Positions 59,726-64,000 of a stretch of DNA of 64,000 bases are shown one piece after another (positions within the stretch are counted from its first letter, which is position 1; each line of letters opens with the position of its first letter). Origin of the DNA: Maratus speciosus (lineage: Eukaryota; Arthropoda; Arachnida; Araneae; Salticidae). The translations under genes and the position numbers were made by a program. The notes under the pieces were generated by a model that saw only the letters and a list, made by a program, of their open reading frames with translations, made no database searches and had not been told where the DNA came from. The stretch lies in the NCBI GenBank assembly GCA_963932465.1, contig OZ010793.1:365518459-365582458 (forward strand). Direction: 5' to 3'.

Positions 59726-61113
59726 TTCATATCATTACTTTTTTTCGGCTAATGATCAAATGATTTAAAAAAAGATACTTATGCGATTTGATGCGGATTT
59801 TAATTTTACTGTTTTTATTACAATTTTTCTTATAGCAGCGTGTATACAAAAACAAGTTGGTACCGGATTTCCAAAAGTTCAGTTTTCTCAAACACGGTGT
59901 TCTGCGCATGCGTTCAAACTTAGGATTTATTTGTTTGATTGTGTTTTGTTTTGATAGTACTTTTGTTGATATGTTGTGGACGTGTGAAAAGAAAACTGTA
60001 ACATAAATTTCGCTTCTCACTCACGCTACTTTTTATAGGCACCGTAGGTTGTGTGCCACACACAAGGATATTTTTTTTAAATGTTTTTGCGGAAAATCCT
60101 TTTTCAGCAAGCAAGTGTCTTTGCACTTAAAAAACTTTGTGAAGATGAAAGAAACAGAATTTTTTTTCTTTTTCACATTTGCGCTTGTGCCGAAGATAAT
60201 GAGATAATAACCCCCCCCCCCCCCCCCCCCAGCATCTTTGTATAATACTAAAAGGACCGCTAAAAAAAATTTATAAGTATAGAATTTAACCTTATTAAAA
60301 AGATTAAATTTTATACTTGTAAACTTGTTTTTGCGCTCTTTTATTTAACTTGTAAAGATAATATTTTGTAATTTATTTTTAATCCACCTCCTGATAAGCT
60401 AGAATTATAAAAATTATGTAAAAAGATGCGTTTTTCCAATGAGAATACAACATTTTAATATTTTTACAACTTAATTATTAATTCATTAATTTTTAGGCAT
60501 ACTACATATGACAGTTGAGAAAATAATGGATTTAATAATGTGCCGATAAAATTCACAAAATATGTCAAAGCACTTTTAAACTGCAACAATGAAATATTTT
60601 AAATACTTAAAAATAGAAAATGAATTATAAATAAAAAAAATTAAGAGCGCAATATTAAAAAAAAATACACTTTTCTTTCAGATCAATTGAAAACATATGA
60701 CGTAAGTATAAGAACTCTTAAATTATGATGAATAAATCATGTGTAAAAAATAACTAAAAGAAAGATTAGGAAAAAAAATGAGCATCAAATTGTTTCAAGG
60801 CTTCGTGAAAAGGAACAATTTAAGGGAAAAGAAAGAGAAAGAAGAATTGGAAAGAGCAGCACATGGTGTTTTGATAACACTTTTCATTGTGTTCCAAAAG
60901 AAGGGGGCTCATATATGAAGCCTTGAAATAGCTTTCAGCTCATTATCTGAAAGATTGTTTTTTTCTGTGCTTTGAAGAAACTATAATATTCTAAAAATAA
61001 AATATCTATTTCTGAATTTTAATGCAATAATAGTATTCATACAACAATAATAAAATCCATATGTATCTTAAAAAAAAAAAAAAAAGGAAAATAGTCTTAA
61101 AAGTGGTACTAAT
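59726..61113. other. Unannotated stretch with a 20-C tract
   Basis: C20 at 60211-60230, A run at 61071-61085. 59850-60130 is less AT-rich, without a recognised gene. Confidence 0.5.
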
Positions 61114-61115
61114 TA

Positions 61116-63073
61116 GGGGAGACTAGGGAGGGTTGACCATACGGGAGGCTTGACCCACCCATCAGTTTTCATATTTAAAAGAATTTCAGAGTTTTATCAA
61201 TAGGTGTCAACCAAAGCTACTGGAATGCTCAAACAACAGTCTTTGTTTCATACCGGTAATCGAAATGGTTGTGTAAAAAATCAATTGTGAAGAGTTTTCA
61301 ACCTAAAAGTTGTGCTTTTGTGCTTTTTAGAAATATTTTGTAAGCTTTTTTCAGATAAAATATATCATAGAAATTTAAGCAAGTAGGTTTCAAGTCATGC
61401 AGAAATATCAAGCTTTCGTTGCAGGCATAAAGATTATACAGTAAGTTAGGCTTAACATAACAATGTGGTATTCTTTAGAAAAGGACTATATGGGGAGGCT
61501 TGACCCAGTCAATGTGAGGGAAGGTTCACCAGATGTTCAAGGCTCCCGTAACATGTTCACGACGGGAAACGAGAATTCTCGTTTTCATTCAAAAAACATC
61601 ATTGACTAAGGGCGTGGCTTCTACCTTACAGAAAATGCATTTATATCATGTTCTCCATATTTTTTTAGATTGTAGAACATTTTATATTAAATTCGTACAT
61701 TGAAAGATATTTACCGATACATAAACTTGGGAAACCTATCTATAACACCAATTTACAAAAGACTTTCAGAACAGGGAGGAGCTTCTACTATTTTAAAATT
61801 CAAATATGATAAAAATTGCCCGTCGGCAATGTCTTAATTAAGGGGTTTAGGAAATCTTTTTATTATACACTGTACATAATGAAAGATTAATGGTTATATA
61901 CAAAAATGAATGTAAATTTATTCGGTAAAGCTACAGTAAAATGGGGGGATGGAAAAGAAAACGTTTAAAACTGATTAAAGAAAGATGTGAAAAATTCCTA
62001 TAGTATCCACTGCACGAAAAAAATTAATGAAATATAAATGGGGAAGTTGATAGAAACTTTTTTTCCAATTAAATATTACATACAATAGGTAAATAGAAAC
62101 AGTGGAAAAGACGAGAAAGTATGAAAGCAGCAGTCTTATAACCGTTTCAGGGGCAGTGGTATGTTTATGAAACCACTTAATTTTAATCCCCAAACGCCAC
62201 AGTGGCACCAGAATTTGGCTAAAATCTTTTCCATTTAACATATATGTGAAATATAGCCTTTTCCATATTTCCAAATAAATTGTTCGTATATTCCGGTGCC
62301 AGTCATTTATTTCAACATTTTAATACTGAAAGTACTTTGGTCCTGAAAGGATTAAAAGATGTTGATGATAAGTTAAGTACTCAATGCGGCTGGAAAAGAG
62401 CATAGCATTAATCGAAAAACTTTAGGAAGGTATGTAGACAAATTTCAGCATGATGAATAGAGTGAGATGAAGCTAAACTATGTGACAACTAGAGTTGTCA
62501 GATCGAATGTCACAAAAAATAGGACAAGGAGACAAAAAAAAAGTGGGACAATGGCTACTAAATCCGGACATAATAATGCATGAAACCCTATGAAAACGGA
62601 ACCTGTCTCTTTTCATTTTCCCTGCTGTACAGTTATACCTGCTTAGGCAAAATCCTATTTAAAACAAAAATTTTCTCCTCTGACTTGCGATTGCGTCTAA
62701 ACAGGTTTGTTTAAGCATCATATTTTCAAAAATATTTTTTTTAATAATTAAAGCATGTAGCATATTTATTTAGCTTTTTGTAAACTGATTTTATTTCTCT
62801 TCACAAATATTTCAATATGTAAAACAATGTGGGTCAAGCCTTCCATATGGTGGGTTAACCCTCCCATATGTGGGGAGCCTTGACCCATTATTTTCTCATG
62901 ATTAAAATCAATAATTTTTCAAATTTCTTATATATTACACTTATGTGGCAATTTTATTTTGATAACTGATTGTATAACGAATAAAATGATATATAAAACT
63001 TTATTCTACGTTCAATATTTAAAAAATAAAAATTCATTTTGTAAAAAGTGGGTCAAGCCTCCCTAGTTTCCCC
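61116..63073. mobile_element. pogo-like TA element (GGGGAGACTAGGG ends) with transposase relic
   Basis: Left GGGGAGACTAGGGAGGGTTG and right (complemented) GGGGAAACTAGGGAGGCTTG are flanked by TA (61114-61115, 63074-63075). GGGTCAAGCCTCCC-type motifs recur inside (61488-61505 and 62830-62890). A short psq-like segment lies at 62398-62460. Length is 1958 bp. Confidence 0.85.
62398..62460 (+). pseudogene. Helix-turn-helix (psq) fragment of a pogo-type transposase
   Basis: The frame reads EHSINRKTLGRYVDKFQHDE and then stops. This matches the second half of the psq/CENPB N-terminal helix-turn-helix, where the family has a (Y/H)gI.R.TL.ry...f pattern. The first helix is out of frame just upstream. 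It sits inside a TA-flanked element, which is the target of pogo-type transposases. No DDE domain found. Confidence 0.65.
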
Positions 63074-63075
63074 TA

Positions 63076-64000
63076 AATGTAAAATCTAACTGCAATTTAA
63101 ATAGATTTTGATTTTTAAAAAAAATCTCATTATAGCTATTTTATTAATAATTAGAACTATTACTAAGAAAAGCAAGTAAATACATTTTAATAAAAAGGGC
63201 CTTTTCACAAAGTACAATTTATTAAAAAGAAACTCTTCTCAAAATTCAAATTTACAAAGAATGTCATTTATGCAAACTTCACTTTCATTAAAGTAAACTC
63301 ATCATAAACTCATCTTGTTAAAATTTGGCATGCATATTTTATAAACAATAATTTCTTCAAAGAAAGAAGAAATGTTAGGAATGGGCTTATAAAAAAACTA
63401 ATATTATTAATAAATTCATAATTTTCATTGTAATATTTTATCTTTTACAAAATAAAAAGAATTTACATCAGTCACTGCATATAAAGTATTATGAAAAAAA
63501 ATTGCATATATTTTTTTTTTCTTTTTGTTTTTGTAAAATAACAATTTTATTTACAGTATTTTTTTTTTAATTATAATTATTGCGTGACCATTAAAAGCTG
63601 TCATGAATTTTATTTTCCAGTCTCATTCTCAAAGAGATAAATCAAAAATAAATTTCATTTCTAAGCAATCTACAGTCGCGATATTATTTGTGAATTTTTA
63701 TTTACCCCTAGAATTAATATATATGTATATGTTTTGTCTTGAAAGTCTTTTACATCAGAGCAATAACTTTATTTTTTTTTTAATACACCTTGATTATTTC
63801 TGTACGCAGTTTTAATGGTTTTATTTATCTTAGTTGGGGAATATCTCCTCAGTATCTATCTGCCAAACAAAGTTGTTGAAAATGGAACTTAGTTTTCGTA
63901 GTAGCAGAATGCTTTCTTACATATAAATTTTATTTTCCTTCCCCCTTTTCAATATTTATAAGCAATTCTAGAAGATAGATTTACACGCTTGATAGTGTCG
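63076..64000. other. Unannotated AT-rich stretch
   Basis: Homopolymer A and T tracts only; no gene or repeat recognised. Confidence 0.5.

Noticed and set aside
3648..64000. Search for the next neurobeachin exon (conserved GLHGKW and SRRYLLQNTALE blocks)
   Set aside because: No AAATGG or CGAAGATA context gave the expected residues in any frame, so none is claimed.
1..64000. CRISPR arrays, operons, rRNA genes
   Set aside because: Tandem repeats here are long monomers without spacers, and nothing prokaryotic or rRNA-like is present.

Overview
The window is AT-rich, intron- and repeat-dominated nuclear DNA of an arthropod. I favour a spider or another chelicerate, because the ~145-bp GCGCCACC-type tandem repeats and the general repeat load remind me of spider genomes; that is an impression, not something tested. 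No bacterial, viral-genome or organelle features are present. Almost all long open frames fall inside repeats or low-complexity DNA.

One host exon is convincing. Positions 3511-3647 (+) encode 45 residues of the PH-BEACH domain of neurobeachin/LRBA (arthropod rugose), with a good acceptor and donor. I found neither the preceding nor the following exon, so most or all of the window is probably very large introns of this gene on the + strand (inference).

Layout. 1-3430: a hAT-type element (TAGGGATGCACCGAA ends) split by a 2.84-kb second hAT element with an exact 8-bp target duplication. 3.5-3.65 kb: the exon. 3.65-13 kb: mostly plain intronic sequence with a tRNA-derived SINE relic, a possible hAT relic and small tandem duplications. 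13-21.7 kb: minisatellite-type elements, TTAA and TA elements. 23-26 kb: a TTAA foldback and a GGGCCGG-rich hAT element carrying a second TTAA foldback. 27-34.5 kb: more ~145-bp arrays, one of them nested in a TTAA element. 35.4-38.9 kb: a 3.5-kb TA-flanked element with ~0.48-kb inverted ends. 39-40.4 kb: second copy of the ACGGAACC family. 43.2-44.8 kb: a decayed Ty3/gypsy retrotransposon on the minus strand. 47.7-51.4 kb: complete hAT copy with TSD, TTAA element, dead Tc1 element (DD34E). 53.8-63.1 kb: pogo-like TA elements, a second GGGCCGG hAT copy, and a 1.1-kb foldback.

The observation most worth following is that three sequence-unrelated families (GCGCCACC arrays, CTAATCAGG arrays, and ACGGAACC elements) share one plan: a subterminal short inverted repeat at one end, a tetranucleotide microsatellite, and a terminal hairpin made of the same short sequence followed by TAAAAA (six of seven junctions exactly). 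Two of the families also have ~145-bp monomers. The plan resembles the DINE-1/pearl/HINE (Helentron-associated) type.
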